Shown: positions 12,498 to 24,899 of the stretch, piece by piece
How the letters are laid out: every line of letters starts with the position of its first letter
Position numbering within the stretch: the first letter of the stretch is position 1
DNA from: Escallonia rubra
Lineage: Eukaryota > Streptophyta > Magnoliopsida > Escalloniales > Escalloniaceae
Reading direction: 5' to 3'
DNA: 64,000 nt
Assembly (NCBI GenBank): GCA_033065855.1
Contig: JAVXUO010002860.1
Span: 492,631 to 556,630, forward strand
The notes under the pieces: generated by a model
Told to the model about the DNA's origin: nothing
The model's database searches: none
Seen by the model: the letters and a program-made list of their open reading frames with translations, nothing else
Translations under genes and position numbers: made by a program

Positions 12498-15400
12498 ATG
12501 GCCGTGTCGAGTTGCCCTAGGGTTTTCCCGACCTTCGAGTGCCGATCGGACCCCGACTATGCCGGCACCACCCGGCCAGAGCACCCAAGCTCCGCCAGTT
12601 TCGCAACCGCCGGCAAGTCGCCGCTCGGCGGCCTCTCCTCTCTGATCCTGAGGTTCCCTCCGAACTTCGCGCGCCAGCTCAGCACCAAGGCGAGGAGGAA
12701 CTGTGGCAACATCGGCGTCGCACAGGTGGTGGCGGCCTCGTGGTCCGCCACTCCGCCGCCGCCTTCCGCCGCCGCCGCCGTCGATGCTCCTCCGATCGAG
12801 GTTGCGATTGATGACGGGGAATTGACGGCGGTTAGCGGTGGCGGTGATTGTGACACCAACCATGTACAGGTTTCGAGTCTAACTGGTTCAAACACGGCCT
12901 CGTTTTTGACCGCTGACGGCAGCATCGCCATTCACGCCGGTATGTAGCTCCAACTTTCAAACGTCGTATTGAGCTTTATGAAATGTAAATGGAAACAGTA
13001 GAGTCCTCTTTATGTCAAATATGCCTTTTATTTTTCTCGGAGAAGTGTGTTTAGTTTGATCGATGGGGTCAAATATTGTTCGCAAATTTGTTTACCAAAT
13101 GCGTCATGTGAGTTTTAAGGGTTATATGTAGCTTTGGCAGATGTGTGGATTTCTGGTTGAAGTTATGGTCTTGACGGTGGCTATTCATGGTCTTGATTGC
13201 TTTGAAGATGGTAATCCATTCTATACGGTTGTATTGGATTCTCTGGCCAGCCTAACATGACTTACTACCATCGCTGATAGTGTTGCTTTATTGTGTAGTT
13301 TGGAAAATGTTTTTTTGGGAGCTGAATCGAAACTGCATAAAAGTTGAAAGGTCTATCTCATTTTGTGTTTTTGGGCATAGTCACCAGAAGATAATGTTAA
13401 GAAAAAGAAAGAGGAAAACACTTAGGTTTTACATTTAAATTACTTGGGTTATACTAACTCTTTCAAGTGTCACTCGAGTCACTGGGTTGAAAAATTACGG
13501 ATACCAAATGTCCACGTTAGTGGCGACTAGGAAAAGATCATAGTGGTCAAATCTATGATTCAAAGAACTGTTTTTAATCACCTTTGTTAGTTATGACAGA
13601 TCAGACCTATGGTTCTGTTAACTTGAGGGTCCGCATTGACGCATGAAATAATCCATGGACCCAGCGATGTTAGGGTAAAAGTATATCTTGTTTTGCAACT
13701 CAAGCATGCTTTTTTATTTTAAGTAGTTGTAACATGACCTTAGGTCAGGAGTGAATTCAATTGCTGACTTGTCTTATGCAGGTGAAAGATTAGGTCGTGG
13801 TATAGTTACTGATTCAATTACTACTCCAGTTGTTAACACTTCTGCCTACTTCTTTAAGAAAACTTCTGAACTAATCGACTTCAAGGTATGCTCCTGTAGT
13901 TCATGAATTAACTTTTCCATGTTCTCAAGCTTCTGATGTTTATGTGCGACTTTGATGTTATAACAGGAGGGACGCCGTGCAAGTTTTGAGTATGGACGTT
14001 ATGGAAATCCGACCACTGTTGTTGCTGAGGAGAAGATCAGGTCTGTGCTACTTTTCTAAATGCATTTCCAAGGTAAAATTTCTAGTTCTTGCTACTAAAG
14101 AAGAATTCTAAAGAAAATAGATTGTCTTGTATATCTGAGCAGTGCACTCGAGGGGGCCGAATCAACACTACTGTTGGCATCTGGAATGTGTGCTAGCACT
14201 GTTATGTTGCTGGCATTGGTTCCAGCTGGTGGACATATTGTGACGACCACAGATTGCTACAGGAAGACTAGGATTTTCATTGAAACTATACTTCCCAAAA
14301 TGGGGATCAAGGTACTTTGTTGTTGGTTTGCTACTTGATTTATCGCATTGAAGTTTCGAGTATTCGCAGCTTGTATGTATGTGTTTTGGAGTTCTTGTGT
14401 GGATAATGCAGGAGTACCATACTTCCTTTATTTCGATGAACGTTATCATGAAGTTGTCCCTCAGTTGCCATCATACAAAGTGAGGAATCATGTGCAACTG
14501 GAGAAAGCATGAGAGATGGCAATTGTTTATAATTGTGGTGGTCAGTAGTCATGGTGTGCTTTATTACGGGATGGATATATTTTACTACTTTTTGAAAAGA
14601 AATTGTACTGGTCAAGCAGTTCATCAAGCAGTGGAACAGCTTTTTGTCAAAGTTAATAGTGTCAATTTGTTAGTTGCGTGGTTTTTCATTTCTTTACTTT
14701 TAAAAGTTATATATTCTCAGCGGTAAGAAACCTTTTTGTCTTTTCTATAGACCAACACTGGTGAAGAGGAGATTTCTAATATGCACCTCCTTATACGTAC
14801 TTGACTGTAGATTTACCTTTATATTTCTTCATTGTCTGTGTGGTGGAGGGAGGGGGCGGGGGGATGCAACTTCTAACAGCATATTTCTGGTAGTAGTATG
14901 TCGTTGATATTGTGTGTCAACTGCGGAGTGTGTTTAATTGTTAACTTAGTTGCTATTAGTAATCATATTAGGCTGACAGAAACCAGTGTTTGTTTGGTAA
15001 GATTGTTTGGCCTACGACTGTGTTGTTTGTTGACTTAGCTTCTATTGTTCTAGTAACACATTAAGGCTGACTAAAGTCAGTGTTTCTGTGGTATAATGTG
15101 GGACTCACATTTTATTTTCCTCTGGTCATCTTTTTGCAGGCCACTGTTGTTGATCCTGCTGATGTTCATGCTCTGGAATCTGCATTATATAAGAACCAAG
15201 TAAGTAGCCTCAGAATCTCCTTTGCTTTTCTTTTTAAATGATGTATTTTTTTTTTTACTAGTTCTCCAAGGGGGTGGTGTATCCTGGTTTCGTTAGTGTG
15301 AATTAGCAACTGTAATTCAGTTTGTCGGCAACAGGTCACTCTGTTCTTCACAGAAACACCAACAAATCCTTTCCTCCGCTGTGTTGATATCGAGTTGGTT

Positions 15401-18400
15401 TCAAAGCTTTGCCACAGTAAAGGAGCGCTGGTCTGTGTGGATGGAACGTTTGCAACACCTCTGAACCAAAAGGCCCTTGCTCTTGGCGCTGATATTGTTT
15501 TGCATTCAGCAACAAAATATATTGCTGGTCATAATGATGTTAGTATGCTTGTGTTTTTTGTGTATTTATCAGTAAGAAAGCATAAGCTCAAAAAATCTGG
15601 AGCTAATAAGAGTTCTATGGAATATTGTTTTAGGTCCTTGCTGGTTGCATCAGTGGTTCTGAGAAGCTTATTGCTCCAGTTAGAATGCTCCATAATGTTT
15701 TGGGGGGTGCTCTTAATCCGGTAAGTCATCCTGTGCTTCACAACCTTGTGTGACATATTATCTTGAACACCTGACTGAAAGGCTGACACAGTAGTCACAG
15801 CAGGGATCCATGTTAATGATCAGAGAAAATGGTAATCAGTCCAACTTATATTGGAATGCACTTTTGCTTTGAACCCAACTCGGTTGCCTTGTGCAGTTTG
15901 GTTTCTGCTGCTAGTTAAATGCCCTTTCAGTTTGCATCATAATCGTTTTTCTGTTTGTTTTACTTCTTGTTGCTTCTTATGGTAATGGCAGAATGCTGCA
16001 TATCTGATCATTCGGGGAATGAAGACGCTGCATCTTCGTATACAGCAACAGAACACTACAGCATTGAAGATGGCTAGACTTCTAGAGGCACATCCCAAGG
16101 TAGATTAGAAATTGGTGATTTGTTTTCCCGAATTAACGAGAAATAGCATGCAGCTTCAATTATTTCATCTATTTTATGAAACCACTGCCTGGGAACATTG
16201 GGGTCTCTCTATCTCTCGCTTTTAAACGCCAAGCAAGTGCAAGAGATTATTCATTCCAGGAAAAATTGGGAAAGTTACAACTTCTACCTAAGAATTTATA
16301 GACCTTTCGAGCTTCAACCCAATGCTACTGCTAAGATTGTGGACCTTTATCCGAAATTGATCTTAGATGAACTGTACTTCTTTTGGTTGGCACTCCATAA
16401 ATCATGTTCTCATCATTTTTCTTTTTACGTAGATACTATAGTTAATCTGTTTGTTACATAATATTTGTTTGAAGAATCTACTTGCATTATGATTTCATCG
16501 TATATTTATACTGTTGGAAGGGGCTATTTTCACCCCCTAATATGCTAATTCACCCACAGTTAAACAGTGCAAAACAAGAAATCAGAGTCTTTACTCTCCT
16601 CTATCTATCTCCCTCTGCAATCTCACCAAGCGCAGCTTCTGCCGCACAACCACCTCAACTAGCGATTAATCCCCCATCTCAAGTAGCACTGAGACCAGTA
16701 ATACAAGGACTCTCTCTTTCTTTAAATACTTTCCAGAGCGTGAGAAATCCAACGTAGCGAGCGTGGGAAACGCAAGTAAATTCCCTTCAATGCCAAGGGG
16801 GTGATGCTTTGCAGACGTTGGTTTAAGTTAGAATAAGGTGAATGAAGGACCTTATTACCCATTGGGTGAGGGTGGTTCCTCGAATGGCAGTGGTGTGAAG
16901 GTGTTGGGGTGCATTGAGGCTCCATTCATGAAAGGGAGGACCCATGATCTGGAAAATAAAATGATAGGTAGGTGTTGTTTTGCTAATTCTGCACTATTTC
17001 CTTTTTGTTTCTTGATATGTGATACAGGTAATATATCGAATTTGTAAGCCCAACAATTAAGCATACTGCATCAAATCAAGTTACCGGATTGAGTACCAGC
17101 TTGCATTTGTTGCTTCAATGTCTTCCTATTCTTCTTATTTAATCGTAATTTATTGTTGTCTTCTGTCAATTGTTATATGTCCGCTAATTAAAGATGGGGA
17201 GTGGGGAAAGTGGAAGACGGTGAGGTCGAAGTGTGTCATGATGGTGTCAATAGGCGAAGGTGGTTAGCTTATGGTGGTAGGTTGGAGGTTGCCAGGTGAG
17301 GTTAGAGGGGAGTAATGAAAGAGGATAGAAAAATCTGATAAATATGGCGGCCTCTAACTAAAGAGATGCGTTTCCTATTTTGCCCTTCCTAAGTGGGTGG
17401 ATTACCATATCAGAGGGTGGATAGCCTCCCCTCCCTGTAACATATGGCATATATACATACTCGTAGAGATGCATAGCAGCAAGTATAGTGCTGAACATGA
17501 AATATCACACGAGACAGCAGAACAATCAGGTGCATTTATGATCTTGATGCTTGTGAGCTTCGTTTTGTTTTCCTAGTAGACTCTAGTCATCTAACTCCTT
17601 CCGAGACCTTGCAGTGCTGGATCATTGTGCACTGGGCTAGCCCTTTTTTTATGTGTTCCACAGTAGATAGTGTAATATTATCTTTTGTCAGGCTGCAATC
17701 TTGCCACAGAACCTGACCGTATGCTTCTGCAGGTGAGCAGAGTATACTATCCTGGCCTTGCCAGTCATCCCGAGCACTATCTTGCCAAGCGACAAATGAC
17801 TGGTTTTGGAGGTGTAGTTAGTTTTGAGGTAAGTCCTGATTTTCTGCGTTACCAATGCTCTATAGTTGTCTTTTTGTAAATTCTTGAAGGCCTTACTAGT
17901 GTTTTCTGATGCAGATTAATGGGGACTTGATGACCACTGCAAAGTTTATTGATGCTTTGAAAATTCCTTACATTGCCCCATCTTTTGGAGGCTGTGAGAG
18001 CATTGTAGATCAGCCTGCAATCATGTCATACTGGTATGCTCTGTGCCCTGTAGACAAGTTTGTGCATCTTAGTGCTGACTGTGGATATAATTACATGTTG
18101 TCAATAATTACTCTATCACTTCAGCACACATAAAGATGTACAACCATAGATGCATTATCTAAAAACGCAAAGTTTTCGTAACATTCCTTGCGGACCAGTT
18201 GTGCTTGTGCATAATGTCCACGATCCTCAACATAACCCAAGAAACCTGAAATGACCACAGCCATTAGATCAAGTCAATTACGAACCTAACGGAGCTTTTA
18301 TTCAGTGATTACCATTGACCCCTAATGCCAAGCACATGCAACATCTTGGAAGTGCAAAATTCTTTTGTTTTTTCAAATTGTCTAGAATAAGGAATTCTTT

Positions 18401-19948
18401 CCCAATAAGCACGGTAAAGGCAGACAAAAAAGCAACGCAGTCATGGTCCAGGTCCAGCAGAATGATGGATAATTGGTGGAATGGCCTTTGAAAGGGTCAT
18501 CTTTCACAAGATGGAGGCATGGATAAAGTTGAGATATCATTCGTTGCCAAGAACCCACAGAATGTATCATAAGGTGAAAAAAAATCAATACTTCTCTATT
18601 AACCAGTGCTATAGGATATATTAACCTCCTTGAGGTCCAGCCTCCCATAAAACCATGTATATACTGGCTAGGAATTGCATCCATCCGTATAGCATTCCTC
18701 TGAGCCCAGAACATTACACCCAATTACCAAGCACTGTTTTGTTAAATATACCTGAGTTTCTTGCACCTAACCACCAAAGTAAAAGGCGGTGCACAACTTT
18801 TTCATGAAACAAGATAATATTTGAACCCATTACTCAAACTTACCGACAAGAAATCACACTGAAGCCTGATTAACCTCTTCTCCACGGGTTTCTGCATGGT
18901 TAACAAAGACAACAAGTAGGGTTAATGTGAATCTTCCGTTCCCCTATATATTTAGCTTCCACTTCCATGTAGTCGACCACCATTTTTTAAATCATTTGAT
19001 TGTACCATCCCAGATAGCTTTGGGTTCAACAGAGGCATCCAAAGGCGAACCATGTTTAATATGGGAAACTACTACTTTTTACAACCCAAAATAGCAGCAA
19101 AGGAATTTATCTTGGAATCTACGCCAACAGGATCACATTAACTTTTACCCAATGTATCCTTGAGTTGAGAGAAATCTTAAAGCCACAAAACAACACAATG
19201 AAGTTGACAAACATGTGTGAGACCTCTAATACAATCCTTCCCTGGATCATACTACAGACCTTGTAGCATCCATAAACCCAGTAGCTGCAGTAAATAAAAG
19301 TGGAGGCAGGGTTTTCCTTGATATTGTTAATTCTAGTAGAGAATCTCACTGGTGAAATGCATGTCAAGATCCACTTTGTTTATTCTAATTGTTAATCAAC
19401 TGTCAACACATCAGCTGTAAGATCAACATTTAAAAATCTGCTACAGAAGTAACCTGAGAGCCTTAACTGTTGCAAATGCAATGGAATAGTGATTAACCTG
19501 ATAGGCTCAAGTTCAGATCACTCTGAATCTTGCCATAGGATGCATTAGAACTTACTGTATTTGAAATAATAAGCAGAGATGATATGTGCTTAACAGAAGC
19601 ACGAGTGAAATTGTGTGGTCCATATATTTTCTCCTTGGAAATAGGATGGTTTAACCATGACTGGTAAAAGCCATATGTCCATTCTTGGTGTCCAAAACCT
19701 TCATTGTTCTAGTGAAAACTCGTCATATTCCTTTTTATATGTAAATGCATGGTGGTTGAACTGATTTATTTTGCTTGTAATGGGTTGGGTAGTTAGTCTG
19801 AGTATATGGTTGCACTTGAAACAGGGATCTTAGCCAGTTGGAAAGGGCCAAGTTTGGGATTAAAGACAATTTGGTTCGCTTCAGCTTTGGAGTTGAAGAC
19901 TTTGAAGACTTGAAGGCTGACATTCTTCAAGCTTTGGAGGCTATATAA
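12498..19948 (+). CDS. CGS1: Cystathionine gamma-synthase, plastid, PLP-dependent
   Basis: Eleven exons: 12498-12939, 13782-13885, 13967-14040, 14143-14311, 15140-15199, 15335-15538, 15634-15720, 15992-16099, 17733-17828, 17915-18033 and 19825-19948. They sum to 1587 nt and 528 residues, all GT-AG and in phase. In plants the enzyme joins O-phosphohomoserine and cysteine to make cystathionine, the committed step to methionine. The first 140 or so residues are a plastid transit peptide plus a variable region with Pro and Ala runs. The catalytic domain starts near [18 protein letters not shown] carries the Schiff-base lysine, Lys344 by my count. The C-terminal block [14 protein letters not shown], then [17 protein letters not shown], is canonical, and the protein ends DILQALEAI. 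Length is slightly below the Arabidopsis protein, mostly in the N-terminal linker. Intron 8 contains a TIR element. The gene looks intact and is probably autoregulated through the MTO1 region in exon 1. Confidence 0.96.
12690..12746 (+). promoter_or_regulatory. MTO1 nascent-peptide arrest region of CGS
   Basis: Codons 65-83 encode [19 protein letters not shown]. In Arabidopsis CGS1 the equivalent peptide, still inside the ribosome, causes S-adenosylmethionine-dependent elongation arrest and mRNA decay, stalling at the Ser after the Trp. Here that Ser is residue 83. Compared with my memory of the Arabidopsis sequence, there are two changes, Ser to Gly after the Cys and Ile to Val before VAAS. 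The glycine in NIG, a known mto1 mutation site, is kept. The regulatory role is inferred by homology. Confidence 0.8.
16517..17433. mobile_element. TIR element (large MITE-like) in CGS intron 8
   Basis: The left end reads ggaaggggctattttcaccc. The right end, reverse-complemented, reads gggaggggaggctatccacc. These form imperfect terminal inverted repeats about 0.9 kb apart, and further similarity follows (ctaatatg against ctgatatg). The interior has no transposase. I could not define a clean target-site duplication, so the superfamily is left open and the ends are approximate. The element accounts for more than half of the 1.6-kb intron. Confidence 0.5.
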
Positions 19949-20540
19949 GGTGTCTTACCGGCACTTATCTCCGCAACCCCTCCCTCCCCACCCAACCATA
20001 CCAAAGTAGTTCGCTGTTTCTCCATTTCCTAGTTGCCTCTGTTTGAAGTTCTCGACTATCCCTCCATTTCCTAGCTTTCAATGGAAGCCCTTGTAAGTGG
20101 TTTTTCTACTTGGATTTTGCTTACTGGACCTAAATCTGACTTGTTAGCAACATTGAAGACATGTTTACTGGTCGAGTGAGGAGTCACAAAGAGTGTTATT
20201 TGTTGTCAAATGGTTATCTATATTGTGCTGGGGATTTGTTTCGTTTAACATTTTGGTTTATAGGTGACCCCTTCACATCTTTACTATCACTTGATTCATC
20301 TTATTGCCCCTAGCTACTTGAGTCGTTTTCTTCTATTATCTCCGGAGGAATTATTCGTCAAAATGAAATAAAAAGGAGATAAAGAGTTATTCTTCGAGTT
20401 ATTTGGCTCATCACAAACATAAATGTCAAAGCATTGCCACATAGAAATGACAATAAGCATGAAGCCAAAAACTGTTATAATAAGCCCTTATTGTGTGGCA
20501 ACCAACGTCAAAACCAAGTCACAAGGGGGGGGTTCAAAAA
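19949..20540. other. 3' flank of CGS
   Basis: It should include the CGS 3' UTR; no poly(A) signal was singled out. No coding exon or repeat was recognised. Confidence 0.6.
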
Positions 20541-20882
20541 AGTTTCGTTCCTTTCTCTGACTTTATAAGTTCAAACTTTGACGATGTGCACAAGATATTT
20601 CTTTTTCTAATTGTACCAGACTGATGTGGACGTTGCACCCATAAGTTCTTCCAAGAGTTTCATTCCTTTCTCTGACTTTCTGAGTTCAAACTTTAATGAT
20701 GTGCACAAGATATTTCTTTTTTTAATTGTACCAGACTGATGTGGACGTTGCATTCATAAGTTCTTCCAAGAGTTTCGTTCCTTTCTCTGACTTTCCGAGT
20801 TCTAACTTTAACGATGTGCACAAGATATTTCTTTTTTTAATTGTACCAGACTGATGTGGACGTTGCACCCATAAGTTCTTCC
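20541..20882. repeat. 115-bp minisatellite, three tandem copies
   Basis: Copies at 20541-20655, 20656-20770 and 20771-20882 each begin agtttc-ttcctttctctga and contain gatgtgcacaagatatttct, then ccagactgatgtggacgttg, then cataagttcttcc. They differ at only a few positions. The first two copies are exactly 115 bases and the last is slightly short. No reading frame is shared, so it looks non-coding. Confidence 0.92.
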
Positions 20883-21506
20883 GTTGAGGGAATTTAAATT
20901 AGTTGACGTGCAAGCTACCTTGAGAGAAAAAAGTGGGAGCAACATCAAAACTATATCATGCATCTTATATAATTCATCAAAACTATATCATTTCTTATAA
21001 GTAACACTAGAATATTTAGGTACTTTATCATGTAAAATGAAAAAAAAAAATCTTGAAGCATTTCAAAGTGTTTAGGTGATTATTTTTGTCATTGTGAGCT
21101 AGATATACCGCATAACGAGAAAAGTGTTATTGAACTCGTCATCAAGCCTTCTTACCCCAAGAAGGCATAGCTCACTAAAATGAAACTTTCACAGAAGTGT
21201 TAGAAAGTTCGACTAAGAATGTCAAGAACAAGAAGTTGTAGAAAGTTGACCTATTTTAGAATTACACATAAACCTTCTCTTGTACTATTATGACCCGTTA
21301 ATTTGTCACAAGGTCTCGTACCATACTTAGGGGTGGCAAAGTGGTTAGGTCAGTGGGTTGGGTTTGGCTTGTAGGTTAAAACAGGTTGGATTTAAATGGG
21401 TGAGATCTGTCAGTGAATTGGGTCATTCCCTAAACTGCTTAATGGGGACCCCTACAGATGCTAGCTAAGATGCAATGTGATTTTATCGTCAATCACACGC
21501 AGTAGA

Positions 21507-21901
21507 GGGTGTTTTTGATTGATTTTAAAGTTGTCAAACTTGATTAAATTAGGTTTGGTAATAAAAAAAAAAAGAAGTAAACTGATTAAATATGCTCCAA
21601 TGTACTCAAAACTGATTAAATTCAGAATCCTCAATTTCTTGAATTCTGATTTAATCAGTTTTGGAGAATCAGGTTTGACCAAGAGAATTATCAAAATATT
21701 CTCATAAATAAACAAATATTAAATGCTTCATTTCAATTTGAATACATATGGTAATTTTGTCACACTAAACTTACTTTAATCCCTTTTTATCCAAACACTT
21801 TTAATAACTTTTAATGTGTTATGCTTAAATGGATTAAAACTGACTTTAGAAACTAGATTTAATTAAAATCTACTTTTGAGAATTAATCTCAAACGACTTC
21901 T
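21507..21901. mobile_element. MITE-like inverted-repeat element
   Basis: The left end (gtgtttttgattgattttaa) and the reverse complement of the right end (gtcgtttgagattaattctc) are imperfect inverted repeats. An inner pair around 21600-21660, aaactgattaaattcag against ctgatttaatcagttt, forms a further hairpin. It is AT-rich and has no coding capacity. Superfamily and exact ends are uncertain. Confidence 0.45.
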
Positions 21902-23086
21902 AAGCAAGTTACAAGGATCAATGAAATTGCTCTATTCGTGTACTATGGGCGAGGCTCTTTAAGACCCCTTTATTGTAATTTGTAGCAAAAAGAATATAGC
22001 GAGAAATATTTAAATTTAGTGACAAACATCTCTTAAAATGCGTGCAAATAGGATAAAGAGTGCCTTATCCAAAAAAAATTCTCAATTTGTTGCTTGTTCT
22101 TGACCGTCGTCGTCAGATCTAAGCCTTGGTAGTACATGTACGAACTTTCTCCTCTGTCAGTACCATAAAAGCATTATCGTCAAAATGTAAGTATTAATAG
22201 TAAATGGAATTATTTATATACAGCTATGGCTTTTGGATTGAAAAAGGTTAATTTACGTACACCACTCTAGCCATATGTTATTGAACGTATGTACAACGAG
22301 AAGTTTAGATTTAGCGAGAAATTTTTTTGAAAAGATTTGCAGACAAGAAGAGAATGTCATATCCAAAAATATATCTATAGTTCTGCCTGTTCACAAGTTT
22401 CAAGAGATTTCACCTGTAGGGATACGTGAATAAAATTCAAATTCTCACCACTCACATTAAAGTTTAATTAAGGTACTAGTAATGCACATTACAGTTTAAT
22501 TAATTAAGGTAGTAGTATCAGAATAAAGTTCAACTTCAAACACGTTCACTTAACATGCTATGCAATTAGGGAAAAAAAATGATGACAAAACAAAAGAGAA
22601 TTTTATCATCGTAACGTACCCACTCTATACATCACCGTCTATAGACATGTTGTTTTACTAAAAGCGTGTTTATCCTAAAAATTGGAAAAAGTGTGAAAAT
22701 AATAAAGGAGTCTTACCCATAATTCAGATCAATTAAAATCTGATCACTTTTATATGTAAATACCCCGTTTGTGATTTTTTTTATGAGAGGAAAGAAAAGG
22801 ACAGTGACTCATTTTTCATCCATTTCATTACCTTGTGAGTTTTTTAGGAGAGAAAATAAAAAAAATGGGGGGAAAGTTTAGGTTTCTTCATCTCCAAATC
22901 TTTTCTCTCAAAATTAAGAAGAAATGGAAAGAAACAAAACTTTCATAAGTAATATCTTCGTAATGTCCATATTGCTATGGAGATAATGAAAGCTAACATT
23001 TCTAATCCCAAGGTTTCAATACAAAATTTTACCATTTCACTTAGAAACAGGATAAGCGAATGAGGTGCAATATAAGTGGTGACTTC
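21902..23086. other. AT-rich intergenic DNA
   Basis: No gene, RNA or well-defined repeat was recognised here on either strand. Confidence 0.6.
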
Positions 23087-23665
23087 TTTTTTTTTTGGTT
23101 GGTAGGAAAGAAATACAATTAACTACGCCTTTCAAAGGCTACACGACTAATATCCGCTAACAAAAGTCTTTGAAGTTCAGTGCTGGGTTCTTCCACTCGA
23201 ACAAAGGATTGTGATTAGTCTGCTCCCAGATTGGCGAGGAGATCTGCACATCTGTTGCCTTCGCGTAATGTATGGCTTATCCGATATTTGCCTCTTTGAA
23301 TGATGAATTTGCAATCTGCAATGAGTCCTCTCTCAATTGATGGGTTTGGTTTTCTTCCTCAGTCAATAGCTGAATCGCCACCATTGAATCTGTCTCCAAA
23401 ATCAGTTTTTGAATATTGAGTTCCTTTGCCATCTTTAGTCCTTGGTGTATACCCCAAATTTCAGCTTCGAGACTTGTTGATTTTCCAATATTACCGCAGA
23501 AACCCCATTGCCATATCCCGCATTCATCTCTTAGGATTCCTCCGAAACCTCCTTGTCCTGGATTACCTCTTGCACATCCATCTGTATTTAGCTTGAAATG
23601 TCCTACCAATGGAAATTTCTGAGTAAATGTTGGGAGTGAGATAAGCAGCTGGGCAGGCCACTGCT
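23087..23665 (-). mobile_element. 5'-truncated LINE remnant with RNase H domain
   Basis: On the minus strand, an RNase H coding region is followed by about 120 bases of 3' UTR and an oligo-A tail, seen as a T run at 23087-23096. This order is that of the 3' end of a plant L1-type retrotransposon, truncated at its 5' side near 23665. No convincing target-site duplication was found. The element is old and inactive, because the reading frame is broken. Confidence 0.6.
23215..23665 (-). pseudogene. RNase H-like domain of a LINE, frameshifted
   Basis: The first open part, from about 23665 to 23340, contains HFKLNTDGCARGNPGQGGFG, then SLEAEIWG and ETDS. After a frameshift near 23335, the same domain continues as GLIADCKFIIQRGKYRISHT and LREGNRCADLLANLGAD, with stop TAA at 23215-23217. 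The four acidic catalytic positions of RNase H type 1 can all be seen (D in NTDG, E in EAE, D in ETDS, D in CADLLAN), but they lie in two frames. It is a relic of the retrotransposon's C-terminal RNase H, not a host gene. Confidence 0.75.
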
Positions 23666-23704
23666 ACTACGTACCTCTTGTTATTATGACCATGAAATGT
23701 TTTT

Positions 23705-24821
23705 GGGCTAATTACACCTATATCCCTGAGGTTAGGGGGTAATTACAGTCAAGGATACAAAGTTTCAAAATGTAACATTCCGTGACCAAACACTTTTAAA
23801 ATGTATCACCCGTGTCCATCCGTCAGGGTTCCGTCCAAAAAGTGTACTTTTTTATGATGTCATCAATACGTATTTTTAAAATGACAATATTACCCTTGTA
23901 CTGTATGTACTGAATACAATTTTAAACCTTAATTTAAAGATTAAGGTTTTGGTTTCTTCCCAATTTCTGCTGTCTTTTTCATCAATTTCTCAATCGGTTT
24001 CAAAACCCTAATTTATTTCAATCTCAATCTGCAAAATAGGGTTTCAAAACCCTAAGTTATCTCAATCTACAAATTAAGGTTTCAAAATGTTCTTAATTTG
24101 CAAATTAGGGTTCACAACCTTAATTTTTCTAAATCTGCAAATTAAATTTCTATTTTTTCTAAAGTCTCAATCTGAAATGCTCTACAAATTAGGGTTTCAA
24201 AATGTTCTTAATCTGCAAATTAATTTAGGCGTTCCTCTTCGATCTGAAGCATCTTGACGGGCGGAGAAACGCCGGTGATATGCACCATCACCGCATCCTC
24301 TTCGACAAGAACCATTCGGGCTACTTCGGCAAGGTCGGCATGGGCTACTTCCACCGCCTCCGCAACAAGTTCCACTGCCCCGTCGTCAACGTCGAACACC
24401 TCCGGTCCTTGGTCCCGCAGGAGGCCCGGGAGAAGGAAGCTCGCAGCGGCGCCGCACCCGTGGTGGACGTGACGCACCGTAAAGGCGTTGTCAACTTCAT
24501 TCGCCCACCGACAGCACCGCCGAGGGTCAGGCCAAAGTCACGGCGCACCGGAAAAAGAACGGTGAGCCCTAATTTGGTATCAGATCTGTCGAGAGGGAGA
24601 GGGAGAGAGAGAGAGAGAGAAAGGAGAGAAAAAAGATAAAAAGAACATAGATATTTTCAGAGAGGAATGAATGGCATTTCAGGGGCAATTATGTCTTTTT
24701 GTCAAAACCGTTAAGTATTTTTGTATTCCGTTTGTCAATGGACATAAGTGTTACATTTTGAAACTTTGTGTCCTCGCGTGTAATTTCCCCCAAACTTCAG
24801 GGATATAGGTGTAATTAGCCC
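23705..24821. mobile_element. Mutator-like element with captured gene (Pack-MULE)
   Basis: Both ends start gggctaattacacctatatc when read inwards. The inverted repeats extend about 75-80 bases with high identity. The element is bracketed by a perfect 9-base direct repeat, aatgttttt, at 23696-23704 and 24822-24830. Long TIRs plus a 9-bp target duplication are diagnostic of MULEs. The 1.1-kb interior has no transposase. Instead it has several aaaccctaa/aattagggttt motifs on the left and a GC-rich fragment of a ribosomal protein L27a gene on the right. It is therefore non-autonomous, and the good TIRs and intact target duplication suggest a fairly recent insertion. Confidence 0.88.
24259..24480 (+). 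pseudogene. Captured fragment of 60S ribosomal protein L27a (uL15)
   Basis: In frame, the fragment reads [20 protein letters not shown], then [35 protein letters not shown] and [10 protein letters not shown]. This matches the N-terminal half of eukaryotic L27a ([48 protein letters not shown] in my memory of the family). Similarity ends soon after DVT, so about half the protein is missing. Third codon positions are overwhelmingly G or C, unlike neighbouring genes. The frame runs on without stop into a (GA)n tract, so a chimeric peptide is possible but unproven. The fragment lies wholly inside the MULE. Confidence 0.8.
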
Positions 24822-24899
24822 AATGTTTTTTATTGCTAACCACGAACAAAGCATTTGCTTGCCCCCCAATCTTCCGAACTTCTTTAACGTAGTATATTC

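Noticed and set aside
12477-12931. Long open frames on the minus strand opposite CGS exon 1
   Set aside because: They are shadows of a GC-rich real exon; the plus frame matches CGS including the MTO1 region.
21325-21360. taggggtggcaaagtgg, resembling an hAT terminus
   Set aside because: No matching inverted end or 8-bp duplication was found nearby.
24000-24215. Telomere-like aaaccctaa motifs
   Set aside because: They are scattered, alternate in orientation and are separated by unrelated AT-rich sequence inside the MULE, so they are not an interstitial telomere array.
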